NCBI GenBank assembly: GCA_023053685.1
Contig: JALIGW010000028.1
Coordinates: forward strand, 8,149,782-8,213,781
DNA: 64,000 nt
Direction: 5' to 3'
Origin: Diadophis punctatus similis
Lineage: Eukaryota; Chordata; Lepidosauria; Squamata; Dipsadidae
The position numbers were made by a program, and so were the translations under genes. The notes beneath the pieces are model-generated. The model made no database searches, was not told where the DNA came from, and was given only the letters and a program-made list of their open reading frames with translations. Of this stretch, positions 22,285 through 35,238 are shown one piece after another (within the stretch, counting starts at the first letter, position 1; the number at the start of each line of letters is the position of its first letter).

Positions 22285-23222
22285 ATGATGATATATGTTG
22301 GATTGCATACAGACGGGAGGTTGAACAACTAGCCTCGTGGTGTGACTGGAACAATCTGGAACTGAACACACTCAAAACCATAGAAATGGTGGTAGACTTT
22401 AGGAGAAACCCTCCCATTCTACCACCTCTTACAATACTAGACAACACAGTATCAACAGTAGAGACCTTCAAATTTCTAGGTTCCATCATATCTCAAGACC
22501 TAAAATGGTCACCTAACATCAAAAACATCATCAAAAAAGCACAACAAAGAAAGTTCTTTCTGCGCCAACTCAGGAAGCTCAAACTGCCCAAGGAGCTGCT
22601 GATACAGTTCTACAGAGGAATTATTGAGTCTGTCATCTGCACCTCTATAACTGTCGGGTTCGGTTCTGCAACCCAACAAGACAGACACAGATTTCAGAGG
22701 ATAATCAGAACTGCAGAAAAAACAATTACTGCCAACCTGCCTTCCATTGAGGACCTGTATACTGCACGAGTCAAAAAGAGGGCTGTGAAAATATTTACAG
22801 ACCCCTCGCATCCTGGACATAAATTATTTCAACTCCTACCTTCAAAACAACACTATAGAGCACTGCACACCAAGACAACTAGACACAAGAACAGTTTTTT
22901 CCCAAACGCCATCACTCTGCTAAACAAATAATTCCCTCAGCACTGTCAAACTATTCACTAAGGCTGCATTACTATTACTGTTGGTCTTCCCATTGTTCCT
23001 GTCACCCATCTCCACCCACTTATGACTGTATGACTGTAACTTGTTGCTTGTATCCTTACGATTTATATTAATATTGATTGTTTCCTGATTGCTTATTTGT
23101 ACCCTATGACAATCATTACCTCGTTGTACCTCGTGATTCTTGACAAATGTATCTTTTCTTTTATGTACACTGAGAGCATATGCACCAAAGACAAATTCCT
23201 TGTGTGTCCAATCACACTTGGC
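22285..23222 (+). mobile_element. LINE (CR1/Jockey superfamily, L2/Rex1-like) with ORF2 C-terminus
   Basis: The frame upstream and in 22386-22931 encodes 'MVVDFRRNPPILPPL', 'VETFKFLGSIISQDLKWSPN', 'AQQRKFFLRQLRKLKLPKEL', 'DPSHPGHKLFQLLPS' and 'HKNSFFPNAITLLNK', then a stop at 22931. These are typical of the thumb and C-terminal region of a LINE RT of the CR1 superfamily, of a type common in fish and reptiles. A ~290-bp 3' UTR ends 'ggccaataaagaattctatt'. The frame from 22304 is open, so this is a rather young 5'-truncated copy. The exact clade is uncertain. Confidence 0.82.
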
Positions 23223-23252
23223 CAATAAAGAATTCTATTCTATTCTATTCTA
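23223..23252. repeat. ATTCT tail (complement of AATAG pentamer)
   Basis: About four ATTCT units after 'ccaataaag'. The motif is the same pentamer, in complement, as the tract at 19260-19336. Confidence 0.9.
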
Positions 23253-23256
23253 TCTG

Positions 23257-24339
23257 CTACTGTTGTCTAATCAGCCAGGGGATGATTGAAATCCGTGATG
23301 TCTGTCTACCAACAGAGAGACAGGGGAAAAGCTGAACTTGTCTGAAAGCCTCAGGCACCGCTGCTGTTTGTTTTGACTTGTTTTGACTTTTTAAAAAAAT
23401 GTCTCCCTCATACTTTTCAATCCTGCTATACAAACAGCTTAGATTTTTCTTACTGTAAATTCTGCTGATAACAACCATCGCATGACTAACAAACCAGTTG
23501 GCCGTTTCCTCCTTCAACATGAAGGAAACCCCTTGTTTTCTCCATCTTCCTTGAGGCCACAGTATTTTTGACCAAAAATACATTTCTCTGTCAGATTTTT
23601 TTTCTTCCAAGATGATATCTACATTTATCCAAAATTACTTTCATTCTCTTTTTCTTCCTAAACAAATTTAATCAAGAATAAAGTAAATTAAATTAACTCA
23701 ACTTTTTTGGTATTTAGTTTGCTTCTTTTACAACGTAGAGAGAAATAAAAAGCAAAGGAACCAACAAACCTATCCTTCTATGCATCTATATCTGTTCAGA
23801 AATCTCCTGTTAGTTTGGAAGAATGAATGATTTAATCTTACAGTATTTTCACTGGAGCAGTGATACATTAATTCAGACAATGCACAGGAAGCTATCAGCA
23901 ATTCCTTAACTCAACCACGACTTTTCCTAAGGTCTTGTGGAAATCCTCAAACCGTACACTTATTATACTTGCTAAACAGTTACAAGGGTTTATCTCTCCT
24001 TAAAATCAGGAATAGAGGAATTGTGGAATTGTGACCTAGGGTCCATAGGCAACTTTTACCAGCATCCTTTTGTGGTAACAAAGCTCTCCATGGCTGAGGT
24101 CCTTTTATAGGTTTTAGGGAACTGGGGGAGTTTAAGAAGAAAATTTGACATCTTAAACTTTGCAACTGCTTAAGGATTTTTCACCTCACCCATTATAATC
24201 TCTCCTAACAGTGGCCTGGTTCCTTTCGCTTTGAGAAAATGGTGTGGTGGAAACATCAGCTGAAGGAGAGGAGGTCCCAAGGGTTAAAAGAATCCAAACA
24301 CAAAATATAAACTTGGAGGACACAACCTTGTAAGAGGTC
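23257..24339. other. No recognisable feature
   Basis: Unique-looking AT-rich sequence; small frames show no family motifs. Confidence 0.35.
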
Positions 24340-24490
24340 TGTAAGGGGCGTGCATAAGAGCACCGTCGTGCCTACCGTCCCTGTCCTTCTGTCCTATTGT
24401 TTAATTTTTACCTATACATACTTTGCTTTTGTTTATGTTTATATCATACCTGTTATCTTGTACACCTGTTGACAAAATAAAAAATAAAAA
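24340..24490 (+). mobile_element. 3' end of a CR1-superfamily LINE (type at 55.8 kb), plus
   Basis: 'aaggggcgtgcataagagca', 'cgtgcctaccgtccctgtcc' and the AAAATAAAAAT tail are the reverse complement of the 3' ends at 40.0, 55.8 and 62.8 kb. Only the 3' UTR is present. Confidence 0.75.
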
Positions 24491-24575
24491 TCTTAGAGTC
24501 CATGAAAGAGAAGAAACATCTGAAGTCAAACCCTTAGATTTAAACCTGCCTTTTTACCAAGGGAAGACAGACAAT

Positions 24576-24606
<31 letters not shown>

Positions 24607-24607
24607 T

Positions 24608-25409
24608 TGCAGATGATACCAAGCTGGTGGGAGTAGCAAACACCCCAGAGGACAGACTCAAAATCCAGAGGGACCTTGACAGACTCGAACACTGGGTCCA
24701 AACCAATAAAATGAAATTTAACACGGAGAAAAGTAAAATTCTACACCTAGGTAAGAAGAATCAAAAATACACATACAAACTGGGTGAAACCTCACTCAAT
24801 AGCAGCGATTGCGAGAGGGATCTTGGAGTCTTGGTAGACAGCCAACTAAATATGAGCCAGCAGTGTGCAGCAGCAGCCAAAAAGGCCAACGCAGTCCTGA
24901 GCTGCATAAATAGAGGGATACAATCAAGGACCAGAGAGGTACTAGTACCACTCTATAAAGCCTTGGTCAGACCACACCTAGAGTACTGCATCCAGTTTTG
25001 GTCACCACACTACAAAAAAGACATTGAAACCCTAGAGAAAGTACAGAGGAGAGCAACCAGGATGATAAAGGGTCTGGAAAATAAAACATACAAAGAGTGG
25101 TTGCAGGAACTGAGCTTGGCCAGTCTGGCGAAGAGAAGGACCAGGGGTGACATGATAGCAGTGTTCCAATACTTGAGGGGATGCCACAGAGAGGAGGGGG
25201 TCAGGCTGTTCTCTATGGCACCAGAAAGCCAAACAAGGAATAATGGATGGAAGCTGACCAAGGAGAGATTCAACCTGGAAGTGAGGAGAAACTTTCTGAC
25301 GGTGAGAGCGATCAACCAGTGGAACAGCTTGCCAGCGGAGGTTGTGAGAGCCCCAACATTTGTGACCTTCAAGGGGAGACTGGACTGCCATCTGTCTCAA
25401 ATGGTGTAG
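24608..25409 (+). pseudogene. CR1 ORF2 C-terminal fragment
   Basis: The open frame begins upstream at 24423 in unrelated sequence; the CR1 part is about 266 residues. It holds the RT thumb and C-terminal domain ('ILHLGKKNQKYTYKLGET', 'CERDLGVLVDSQLNMSQQCA', 'VRPHLEYCIQFWSPHYKKDI'). It lacks endonuclease and most of the RT fingers and palm, so it is not functional alone. Confidence 0.88.
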
Positions 25410-25478
25410 GAACTCCTGCTTGAGCAGGGGGTTGGACTAGATGACCTACAAGGTCCCTTCCAACTCTAATAATAAATC
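24608..25478 (+). mobile_element. CR1 LINE, 5' truncated at the RT active site
   Basis: Starts exactly at ADDTKLVGVANTPEDRLK, so the truncation falls at the FADD motif. The frame then stays open to the natural ORF2 stop at 25409 ('LTVRAINQWNSLPAEVVRAP', 'FVTFKGRLDCHLSQMV'). The 3' end reads 'gcagggggttggactagatg' and 'cccttccaactctaataata'. An open frame over 270 codons suggests a recent copy. A (TTTA)n run at 24582-24608 sits at its 5' junction. Confidence 0.93.
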
Positions 25479-25479
25479 A

Positions 25480-26080
25480 ATCTATATATGTTTTCTGAGG
25501 TTTTCGCGGGTGTTTGTATGTAGGTCTTTGGTTATTTGGGTTTTCTCCCGTGTGAAATTGGAAGTGTCTTGGTGATGTTTCGACGAAGTCTCATTCATCA
25601 TCATCAGGCTGGTGTCTTCTGCTTCCTGCTTCTAGGAGCAATGTGAGATTGCAGCTGTTTCTTCCTTTTAACTGCCAGTGGGGGTTTGAACTGATAGGGT
25701 GGGAGCTTGGCTGTGTTCTGATTGGTTGGAGGTGTGTTCTGATTGGTTGGGGGCTTGGCTGTGCTCTGATTGGATGGGGGTTGGCTGTGCTCTGATTGGA
25801 TGGGGGTGTGCTTGGGTTAGTCTGACTTGCAGGGGAATTTGAGCTGGTGAGCTGCATTGCTGTTGTTTGGCTTCGAGTTCGTGGTCGTGCCACATCTTCA
25901 TGGAGGGTGTCAGTTTGCTTCATGTATGGATTGGAGGGGTTTAAAGTAGCTAATGATGCAGCTGTAGTATGGCTTCTGGTTTGTGGTCATGCCTCATTGG
26001 TGTGGGTTTGGGTTTGCTTATTGCGTGGATGTGTGGTGGTGACATCATTATTCTGTTGTTAAAGTGTTCAGTTTTGGATA
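25480..26080 (-). mobile_element. Possible second Penelope-like family, 3' region (minus)
   Basis: The minus strand has a Pro/Gln/Asn-rich open stretch (25591-25923) with repeats of 'NQSEH' and 'PPSNQST', followed by 'cctgatgatgatgaatgaga', 'cttcgtcgaaacatcacc' and 'acacgggagaaaacccaaat'. The CTGATGA...GACTTCGTC-GAAAC order resembles hammerhead-bearing Penelope ends, but 7 extra bases separate CTGATGA from the GAC/GUC stem. The plus strand shows four imperfect repeats of 'gtgctctgattggatggggg'. Class is tentative. Confidence 0.4.
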
Positions 26081-27056
<976 letters not shown>

Positions 27057-28544
27057 GGGAGGGGCCTTTCCTTTCTTCTATCTTATTGGTGCAATTAAGC
27101 ATTAGAACAATGTCACATGTGTTCAACTCTTCACTGTGCAAGTTGAGACCAAGTGAGCCTTACCAAAGGTTCTTTCAAAATGCTAACTGCACTTCCAGGT
27201 TCAAAAAAGGTCAAGCAGTCCCTTCTCTTGACCCTTGTAGCTGATTAGCAGCAGTTTAGGAACTGACCCTAGGACATCCTGATCTTTTAACCCCGTTAAG
27301 CCATTAGAGCTATCATCTATGAGAAATGTTGCAAGTAGTGCTAGAAATAAATTCTGGTTCATCAGCCTCAAAGAAACTATTCTAATAATCAAATTATTGA
27401 AGAGCAGAAAAGGAAGGGGATGATTTCTATTTTCTCCCTGCATAACTGATGATTGGCTCTGGCATGAAAGCTCTTCACTTGGACCTCATTTCCTCAATGA
27501 TAGCACTAGCATGCAAAGCGAACCATTTGGAAAATGAAAAAAAAAAGCCACTTTTGAAATAAAGCTAAATATCCTTCTGAGTCACTCGCTCCCAATTAAT
27601 GAAAAACAAGGAATGATTGTGTTTCAAGGAACAATAGCAGTAGATCAACATGTGGTAGTGTAGTGGATAGCCAGATGTTATAAGAGAACTGTTGCTGTTT
27701 CTTGTCTCTTATAACATTTAGTCCTCATGAAGTATTAAATGTTGAGTATTTATTTCTGACCCAGGTGAATGTTATTAAAAATTAATCCTCTTGCCATTTG
27801 AGAGAGCACTCTATATTTATTGTCTCAGTTGGCTGTTGTTACATTCCTGAATTTGCAGATTTCTAGTTGGGACCTTCATATGGATAAATACGCATTCCCT
27901 CTGTTTATATATATTCATCCTTACTGATACATGCCATAATAAATATTTTTGAGATCTAGTTTTGAAAAAGTTCTTTTTCAAAAACTATCCCAATTATTAT
28001 GTCTTTAAACTTTGATCAAGATAACTCTCACAATTGGTTGTCTCTGAGTTTGTGAGAGTTTAGGCAACTGTTGTCTTAACGAATATTCATCTATTTTAGA
28101 CCTATCTAACTCCTACTTTTTATACAGGTTAGAATAAAAATTATGAAAATCCCAATTTTTGATATGCTCGTTATCTGTTATTACATTATTGCCTTTTCTC
28201 AATCATTCTCTTTTTCCTTTCCTTTCTTAGTTTATATGCCAACCATCTTCCTGGTTTATTTGCAAACTCGAACTGTCTTTGCTTCACATATGGATGCTTT
28301 CTTTCATGCGGATGTGACCCCTTGACTCACCTAAGCAATATACATTTTCTTAAATAAAAATGGTGGCCAGGTGCAGAATTTCATGAACAAATGAGTATCA
28401 GCCAATATTTCTGCTGTGACATACTTCACCTTTCTTTATTTTATCACAACCATCATTTATTTAGGAGGATTTAATAGATCTTTTCTAAATCTCATTTTAA
28501 AAGGCTACTGTAGCTTCAAGTGGATTAACATGAAAGTGAATTTA
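27057..28544. other. No recognisable feature
   Basis: AT-rich unique-looking DNA. Confidence 0.35.
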
Positions 28545-28800
28545 TCATGTTTATTTATTTTTATTTATTTTATTTATATCCTTTATAAAAATACTATCTG
28601 TATTTTTATAAGCAACTTAAGGTGGTGAACATATTTCATACTCCTTCCTCCTATTTCTCCCACAAGAGCAAGTCTGTGGGGTGGGTTTGGCTGAGAAAGA
28701 GCGACTGGCCCAAGGCTACTAAGCTAGCTTTTATGTCTAGGATGGGAGTAGAACTCACAATTCCCAGGTTTCTCTCCTGTTCTTTAGACTTTAACTTTAG
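28545..28800 (-). mobile_element. tRNA-derived SINE with MIR-like core (minus)
   Basis: Reverse complement of the type at 38.1 kb: on plus 'ggctgagaaagagcgactgg', 'cccaaggctactaagctagc' and 'gtagaactcacaattcccag', preceded by 'taaggtggtgaacat' and a (TTTA)n tail at the left. The tRNA head is degraded. The core resembles MIR/CORE-SINEs and the tail looks L2-like. Confidence 0.65.
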
Positions 28801-28892
28801 AATAACCTTATTGTCACTTTAAATGTACACTAACCGGCATACATTAAAATGAAATTTTGTTGCATACAGCTCTCAAACGGTGAGTCACCATC

Positions 28893-29275
28893 CCCAGTAT
28901 ACACTACATAAACATGACAATAAATTAAATGGGCTTGGTTGTTTTTTTACAGACATTTCATTAACCAAACTTGGTAACACCATCAGTGCTAGTAAGGAAT
29001 GGGGTTTGCTCTCAGTTTATATTCTAGTGGCTTGCCCTGCCAGTGTTGATGAGAGGTGCTTGGAGGCTGTTTACTGCTAGCTTGTTTGGTCATTCCTTGA
29101 TTGGAGTATTGTTTATTTCTTGATTATTGGTCTGATCTTAATCTTGGACATAATCTATGCTCATCTGGTTTTGATTGCTGGTGGGGAGGTATTTTGTCTT
29201 TTTGTTCCTTTTTTGATTATTGATTGTCTCTTTTGCACAGTATGTAGATATTGTTTGGGTGTCAGGCTTCTCAAA
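28893..29275 (-). mobile_element. Penelope-like element 3' part (minus)
   Basis: The minus strand has 'ctagcactgatggtgttacc' and 'ggttaatgaaatgtctg', matching the repeat at 33.8 and 57.0 kb. The hammerhead-like core spans about 28956-28986, with CTGATGG (last core base changed), a GTTACC/GGTTAA(T) stem and GAAA. To the right lies A-rich sequence like the degraded 3' coding region seen in the 33 kb copy. Confidence 0.55.
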
Positions 29276-30238
29276 ATTCGCTAGTGTTTTTGGACTTGGC
29301 TTTGTTGGAAGAAATATCCAGTTCCAGTTCCAAGCCGGGAGAAAGGCACTGGAGACAAAATGGAGGCTAAAGGCTGATTGGAAAGAGGGTCCATTTATTG
29401 ATGAACAGAACCACCAGGGTTTGTGGTTCTGCTACAGCTGACAAAATGGAGTTGACAGTGAGGGGTTTTTATATGGCCTTTGCACTTGAACTTCCTGTTC
29501 CTGTGCAAGAACATATATTCTATTGGCTGTTGTCAGATTCCTATGGGGTCATGTAGGAGTCATAGCTGGCTCTATAGGCAAAAGAGGAAATGCAAGTCCC
29601 AGGTGCTTGTCTGAACTAAGTTTGGTTGATGTTTGGACTGCTCTGGGGGTGGTGTAATGAAGGGGCTTCTATTCTGAAAGGGTGTTGGGCAATTCCTATT
29701 GTGGCTTAATGGCTTTTTCCTGTGTTGGATTTTGAGTGATGGCTAATTCTACCATTTTGCCTTTGTTCAGACTTTGCTGCAAGGAGTTTCAAAATATCCT
29801 GTCCTGAAAGGATTACCAAATCTGCATTTCTAAAAGGTGACCTCCTCAGTTTCTGCTTGGGGCTGGTTTCTGAATAGGCTGGCCCAATCTTTCTTAATGG
29901 GCACAAAATATCTGATGGGGCTGTTAAGAAAGACCATGTCTGTTTCCTGCCTCTAAAAAAACATGTTTCTCCATTTCTCCCCTTAAGAAAATATAATATT
30001 CTGCCTTTCTAATATTTCCCAAAATATTTCATTCTTCTGAGGGTGGGTGCTAACTTTCTATAGATTGCTCTAGCATGGTCACAGTTTTCCAGTTGAAACT
30101 ATGGTTAAATCTGTCCATCTGTTGTGAAATTAGAGTTTTCTGTCCTGTCTTCTGACTGCTAATTAGTGTTCATGGTTAGAACCACATGGAATCAGCATAA
30201 CACACAAGCCAACTAAAGCCCTCCAAAACATCCTAAGC
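29276..30238. other. Unclassified, possibly LTR-derived
   Basis: 'gagacaaaatggaggctaaa' and 'agagggtccatttattgatg' look like repeat sequence of LTR type, but ends and target duplications are not identifiable. Confidence 0.25.
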
Positions 30239-30697
30239 CTATGATGGCGAACCTATGGCACGCGTGTCACAGGTGGCACAGAGAGCCCTCTCTGCGGGCA
30301 CATGAGCTGTCGCCCAGCTCAGCTCCACTGCGCATGCACACGCGCCTCCCACTGGCCAGCTGATTTCCGGGTATCTGCCACGCATGCGTGGAGCGCGGGG
30401 GGGCATGCAGGAGATGCGCATGCATGCGCGGGTGGGTGTGGGTGTTATGTGCGCATGCGTGGGGGGCAGGGAAGTGGGGGGGCAGCAACCCCCTGCGGCC
30501 ATTTTTGGTCCCAGGAAGCTGCAGGGAGGGCTAGGCCCAAAATGGTTTGGGGGGGTCATGCGCACATGTGCAGGGGCAGGGGGAGCATGGGGGGCACGCG
30601 CACATGCATGGGGGTGTGGCGCATGGGGGGTATTGCATACGCATTGCATTATTGCATTGCTTTCGGCATGCGACGAGAAAAAGGTTAGCCATCACTG
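30239..30697. mobile_element. hAT element, CAGTGATGGC family, copy 2 (CpG-rich)
   Basis: Left end 'atgatggcgaacctatggca', right end 'ggttagccatcactg'. The interior is GC- and CpG-rich with repeated 'gcgcatgcgtg' and is open in several frames without any family motif, so those frames are not genes. The flanking 8-mers (tcctaagc, gcctagaa) agree poorly, so this copy is older than the one at 7.6 kb. Confidence 0.7.
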
Positions 30698-33219
30698 GCC
30701 TAGAACAATGATGAACCCAAAGTCTGATAAATCCAAAAAAGAAGCCACGTAATTGTCCATGTATAATTTAGAATGTGCAGTTGTTTGACTTGCCAACTAT
30801 TCTCTTCAAAAGAGCAGGCTCTGATCGACATGAAAGCATTTTTTTAACAGCAAAGATACACATTGATTAGTTTCCTCTTTGTAGGAAAAGAAGGTAATAG
30901 AACAGCATATATTAGTTCCAGTGCTACATAAAGACATTTCCCAGCTAGTGTGGGAAAGAATGAGAGTTGACAAGATTATCTGAAGAAAAAATAGAAAAGA
31001 CTTTTTTTAACAATGCAAGAAAGCAGAATAAATTAGATTCTAATCAGTGTCCTGTGATGATTCTCTTTCTCTCGTTCTTTGCAAATTGTACAAATGATGC
31101 AAGGGTCATTTATTCTAATATGCTACAATTTTAAAAAATAGGTAAAGAGATAATCCTATATGAGTCTCAATGGTTCACCTGGGGAAAAAAAAGTCTCAAT
31201 GGTTCACCTGAAATGGTGAACTCTGAATTTAAACACTAGTTTACAGATTGCACTTTTGTGCTAATATAATTCTGAATCTGGCATTCAACCCAGCTAAAGT
31301 GTCTTTCTTTTTTTGCATTTTTCTTACTCAATGTTAATTATTTTCCCTTGGCTGACTCAAGTTTTTTGCTCTTCCTAGGCCTCCTCTATTCTATGAACTG
31401 GATAATAACTTGGTTTAAAAATGTAGTAAAATGCTAGATTGTACCAGTGCTAACCTGCTTTATTTGAAAATAGTTATGTATACATAAGCCCCTGTGTTGC
31501 AATTTTTTTTAACACTACTAATGCTTCAGGCCACTCTGGCTGCATGCAGAGGATGAGCGTCAGACCAAACTCCCTTGATCTCAGCATGAAATTTGCAACC
31601 CAGAATCAAAGAGTAAGAACACAGAAAGGAGTGTCTAAGAGAAACAAAGGCTCTCGGGAAAAACTCCATCCCTCTTTCCATCCATAGCTGAATTGATTAA
31701 GTACAATGATCCTAATAGCCAATTACAAGAAACAGACTTTCCCAATAGTGGCAACCTGCTTTGGTTTTAGATACTAAAAAAGAAAATAATTGCTATTATT
31801 TGATTAGTATTTCTAGTGTTCCATATGAAGGAGTCATTCCTACACAAACAGAACATTTAATTAGCTGCTGCCTCTATCTCTTACATAAGAACTTGTTATT
31901 GGTTCTGGCTAGATACCCAGATAATCCTGCATAGTGATTAACATTTGTAGGAACTCTTCAGTAGGACTTGATGGCTTGGCAGCAACTCGTATTGACAAAT
32001 GTAATTGCTTTTAAAACACCTTGTAAAGCAGTTTCTTTATACTTCACTTATTGAATAAAATACAGTTGGCTACATTTTCACAACATGCTAAATCCAATTA
32101 TGTTGTGTGCTAAGTTATGGTTTAGCCATAGGGTCTGCAGAAGTTTGACTGAGTGGGATCTTTGGAGTGGCTCTGGGCAGTTATGGGATTTTTTTGTATC
32201 CACTGGCAGATGGATGCCACATTAGGAGAAGTAAGTTGAATGAGGGCCCTAAGTCTTCTTCACTTCTTTTATTTAATCAACTTTCTCTTGTGCTCTTCAA
32301 GGATTTGAACAGGGTGCTTGGATGAGTTCAGGCCACCATTTGCTGTTGAAGCTTAGCTCACTTCTGGCTGATACTGGCCATAAAAATGTTGGTATCTATT
32401 GCCATTGTCACTTCTCTGGAGTAGGGTCAGTTTCTATCTGAAGTTATCTTCCATTCTTCTGAAATATCATTCTACTTAATCAAAACAGACGATAACATGA
32501 CAAGGGACAAGTACTTCAAAACATCTTCAAATACTTTGGGGAAAGTACTCCTCATTTTTCATTGTGGTGACTGTTCTTGTGCCTTCTTTTCAAACTTTCT
32601 CCAGTATTTCCAGTAAATTATCACTTTATCAATCTCCTTATATTTTTTGAGCTGTTTGCTATTTACCCGATATCTGTACTTTAACTCAACTTAAATAATG
32701 TAAAAGTTTTTTAATCGGCGCATTATTTTTATTCAAGAGAAAGTAGCAAAAAAGAAAATAAATGAATATAACCCTAATGCTTATGTTGTGCTGTAAATCA
32801 GTCAAAAACTGCACATATCTGTATATGTTTTAATTCTTCCCCCCAAAGAGAAATTGCCAAACATAAACACTGTCTATTTAAATTTGGGATATTGCATAAT
32901 CCCCATTACACACAAATTTCTAGTTTTCACAAAATGCTAAATTTAATGTAGTTTATATCAGCCTAGCCTGTGATGATGAAAAAATGATGAAAAGTCCAAT
33001 GTGTCTGTAATAAGTACGGTAGTAGGAAAATGAGGACACGTGTCATCAGATCATCAGACAAATGATGCGACATCTAATTGCATAAAATGTTTGACAGCAT
33101 AATTTTATTGACCTAAAATGTTTTATTGAGCTTTTATTGACCATGTGATCTTTAGTATGAATTTCATCATAATAAAAAAAGGAATAACTAGAATATAAAA
33201 CAAGGAGAAGACACATGAA
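30698..33219. other. No recognisable feature
   Basis: About 2.5 kb of AT-rich DNA with no long open frame. A 26-bp stretch with 'gtctcaatggttcacctg' is tandemly repeated near 31162-31210. Confidence 0.4.
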
Positions 33220-33905
33220 AACAACAACAACTGAGAAGACACATTAAATAATCAACAACATCTTCAAAGGAATAAAATTCACAATCAAAGGAAAGTAAAA
33301 CAACACACTACCCTTCCTGGATATCTTAATGAGGGATTATAACAGCCAACTATGTAAGATAAACAGGCCAAAGACTAGCGGAGTGCATCCATAAACATTA
33401 AAATTCAGCAGTCAGAAACCATGATGAAAACTGTTTAATCTCACAATACATTGACACACTCAACCTTGCTTCTAACTGGGAAACTGTAAGCATCCTAGTC
33501 CAAAACTAAAAACATTACAGAATTCCTGGATGCTTGTCATTCAGATAAATCAGCCATCAATAGACACATAGAGATAAACCACATTTACAACCATTTGAAA
33601 GAGACAATAAAAATGCTAAGAAGCAAACAAAAAGTATAGAACACATTCTCTCCAGCAGTTTGCACCAGATAAACAGGGATTATTAATAAGCAAATAAGCA
33701 AAAAACAATGCCTTAGTCAAGAAACTACCAAGGAAAAAACCATACCCCCACCAACACTGGAAGGGCAAAATACTATACATAAACAGAGAGCATTTTCCAT
33801 TGTTACTAGCACTGATGTTATAGAGTCAGGTAATGAAATGTCTGCGAGCAAACAACCAAACTCAGAAAGCACCAAGGACAGTTCAACCCTGAGTTACATA
33901 TATTA
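33220..33905 (+). mobile_element. Penelope-like element, degraded RT end and 3' region
   Basis: Plus-strand remains read 'NNTLPFLDILMRDYNSQL', matching the LPFLDVLV motif of Penelope-like RT, and later 'INRHIEINHIYNHLKETI'. These are broken by many stops. The 3' part has CTGATG (33812-33817), 'ggtaat', GAAA (33835-33838) and 'gtctgcgagcaaacaaccaa', the same end as in other copies. This copy links the dispersed hammerhead-like ends to Penelope-like elements. Confidence 0.6.
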
Positions 33906-34749
33906 TCTTCTATTGTCTGACATCATTGCATACTCATATACTTTGTATATCGTGATGCATTCATAATTTTGATGTCATTATGGCTTCTATAAATGTTATT
34001 GAATGCTGAATATCAGAGTTCACACATTTGGAAGGTATCCAGGTTGAGAAAGGCTAAACCAGATTATCATCTGATCTGCTTAATTGTGGCTTATGAGGCT
34101 TATATGAGCCTACATATGTACATACATTATGATACTCATCTGAAAACATTGTACATAAACTCTACCTAACAAATGGCATGCTATCACTGTGTAGATATAT
34201 GTTTGGATTTTACAAACAGAAAAAAAGTGTACATATATTGAGGGAGATACGGTTTTTCAAGAATAGGAGTGTGTCCTTGGGAGAAATCTGTGACATCATC
34301 AACAACTTAGTAGAATAATTTGAAATGGTTACTATGTGAAGAATGAATAATAGATACCCTTATAGTAATGTCAAACTATCCTTGGTCTATCGTTGTTGTT
34401 TTTTGCAAGGCTGTCACAGCTTCTCTGTCTCTTTTGATTATGATTGACATTTGAGTGCTTCACCTAAATTTTAATCATGCCAACCATAATCAAAAGGGAT
34501 TATATTACCTGAAAGGACTTGAACTCTCTGTAAGTGTTTGGAACTGTATTTATGTCATCACGCTTTTTTGCCCTGAGAAATAATTAGGGCATGAACTTTA
34601 CAGTCAAACTCAACCAGTCAAAATATAAATTCCACCCACTATCTATTGTTCCACTTTGCAGTGAATTGAGGTCAATTGATTTTGGTGAAGCCCAAAAGAG
34701 TTTGGTCCTCACCATCCATGTAATCAATTATCACTTGGAAATACAGATT
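33906..34749. other. No recognisable feature
   Basis: AT-rich; nothing supported. Confidence 0.35.
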
Positions 34750-35238
34750 ACCGTATTTTTCGGAGTATAAGACGCACCTTTTTCCTCCCTAAAAGTGGCT
34801 GAAAATTTGGGTGCGTCTTATACTTCGAATGTAGCTTTTTTTTCCAGCTCTAACTAGGTGCTAACAGATCTTCCCAGCTCTTACCTTGCAGGCTTTTTCA
34901 TTGTTACTCTCTCCAAAGAATGTTTTTCCAGCCCTAAGTCTTTGCAGAATTTTTTTTCATTGCTCTACTTGCTCCGAATAAGTTTTTTTCTAGCCCTAAC
35001 CAGGTGCTAACTATCTTCCCAGCTCTTACTGGCTTGCAGGCTCTTTCATTGTTACTCTCTCAGAAGAAGGTTTTTTTAAGTCCTAACCAGGGGATAAAAT
35101 AATGTGCTGAAGCTGACCAGACTAAGGACGCTAGCCAGATGAATACCTGGTAGGCAGATTGTTTTCCTCTATTTTCCTCCCCAAAAACTAAGGTGCGTCT
35201 TATACTCCGGTGCGTCTTATACTCTGAAAAATATGGTG
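34750..35238. mobile_element. Non-autonomous DNA transposon with GGAGTATAAGACGCACC ends
   Basis: Left end 'accgtatttttcggagtata' continues 'agacgcacc'; right end 'ggtgcgtcttatactctg' followed by 'aaaaatatggt' is its inverted complement. An extra 'ggtgcgtcttatact' lies inside at each end. The interior holds two imperfect copies of 'cccagctcttac', 'gcaggct' and 'tttcattgttactctct'. No transposase. Superfamily not assigned. Confidence 0.7.

Noticed and set aside
25550..25640. A third hammerhead at 'cctgatgatgatgaatgaga' on minus
   Set aside because: The GAC/GUC stem and GAAAC are present, but 7 extra bases separate CTGATGA from the stem and no stem I was found.
30239..30688. Several overlapping frames over 120 codons with Ala/Cys/His repeats
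   Set aside because: They lie inside a CpG-rich hAT element with inverted ends and have no domain.
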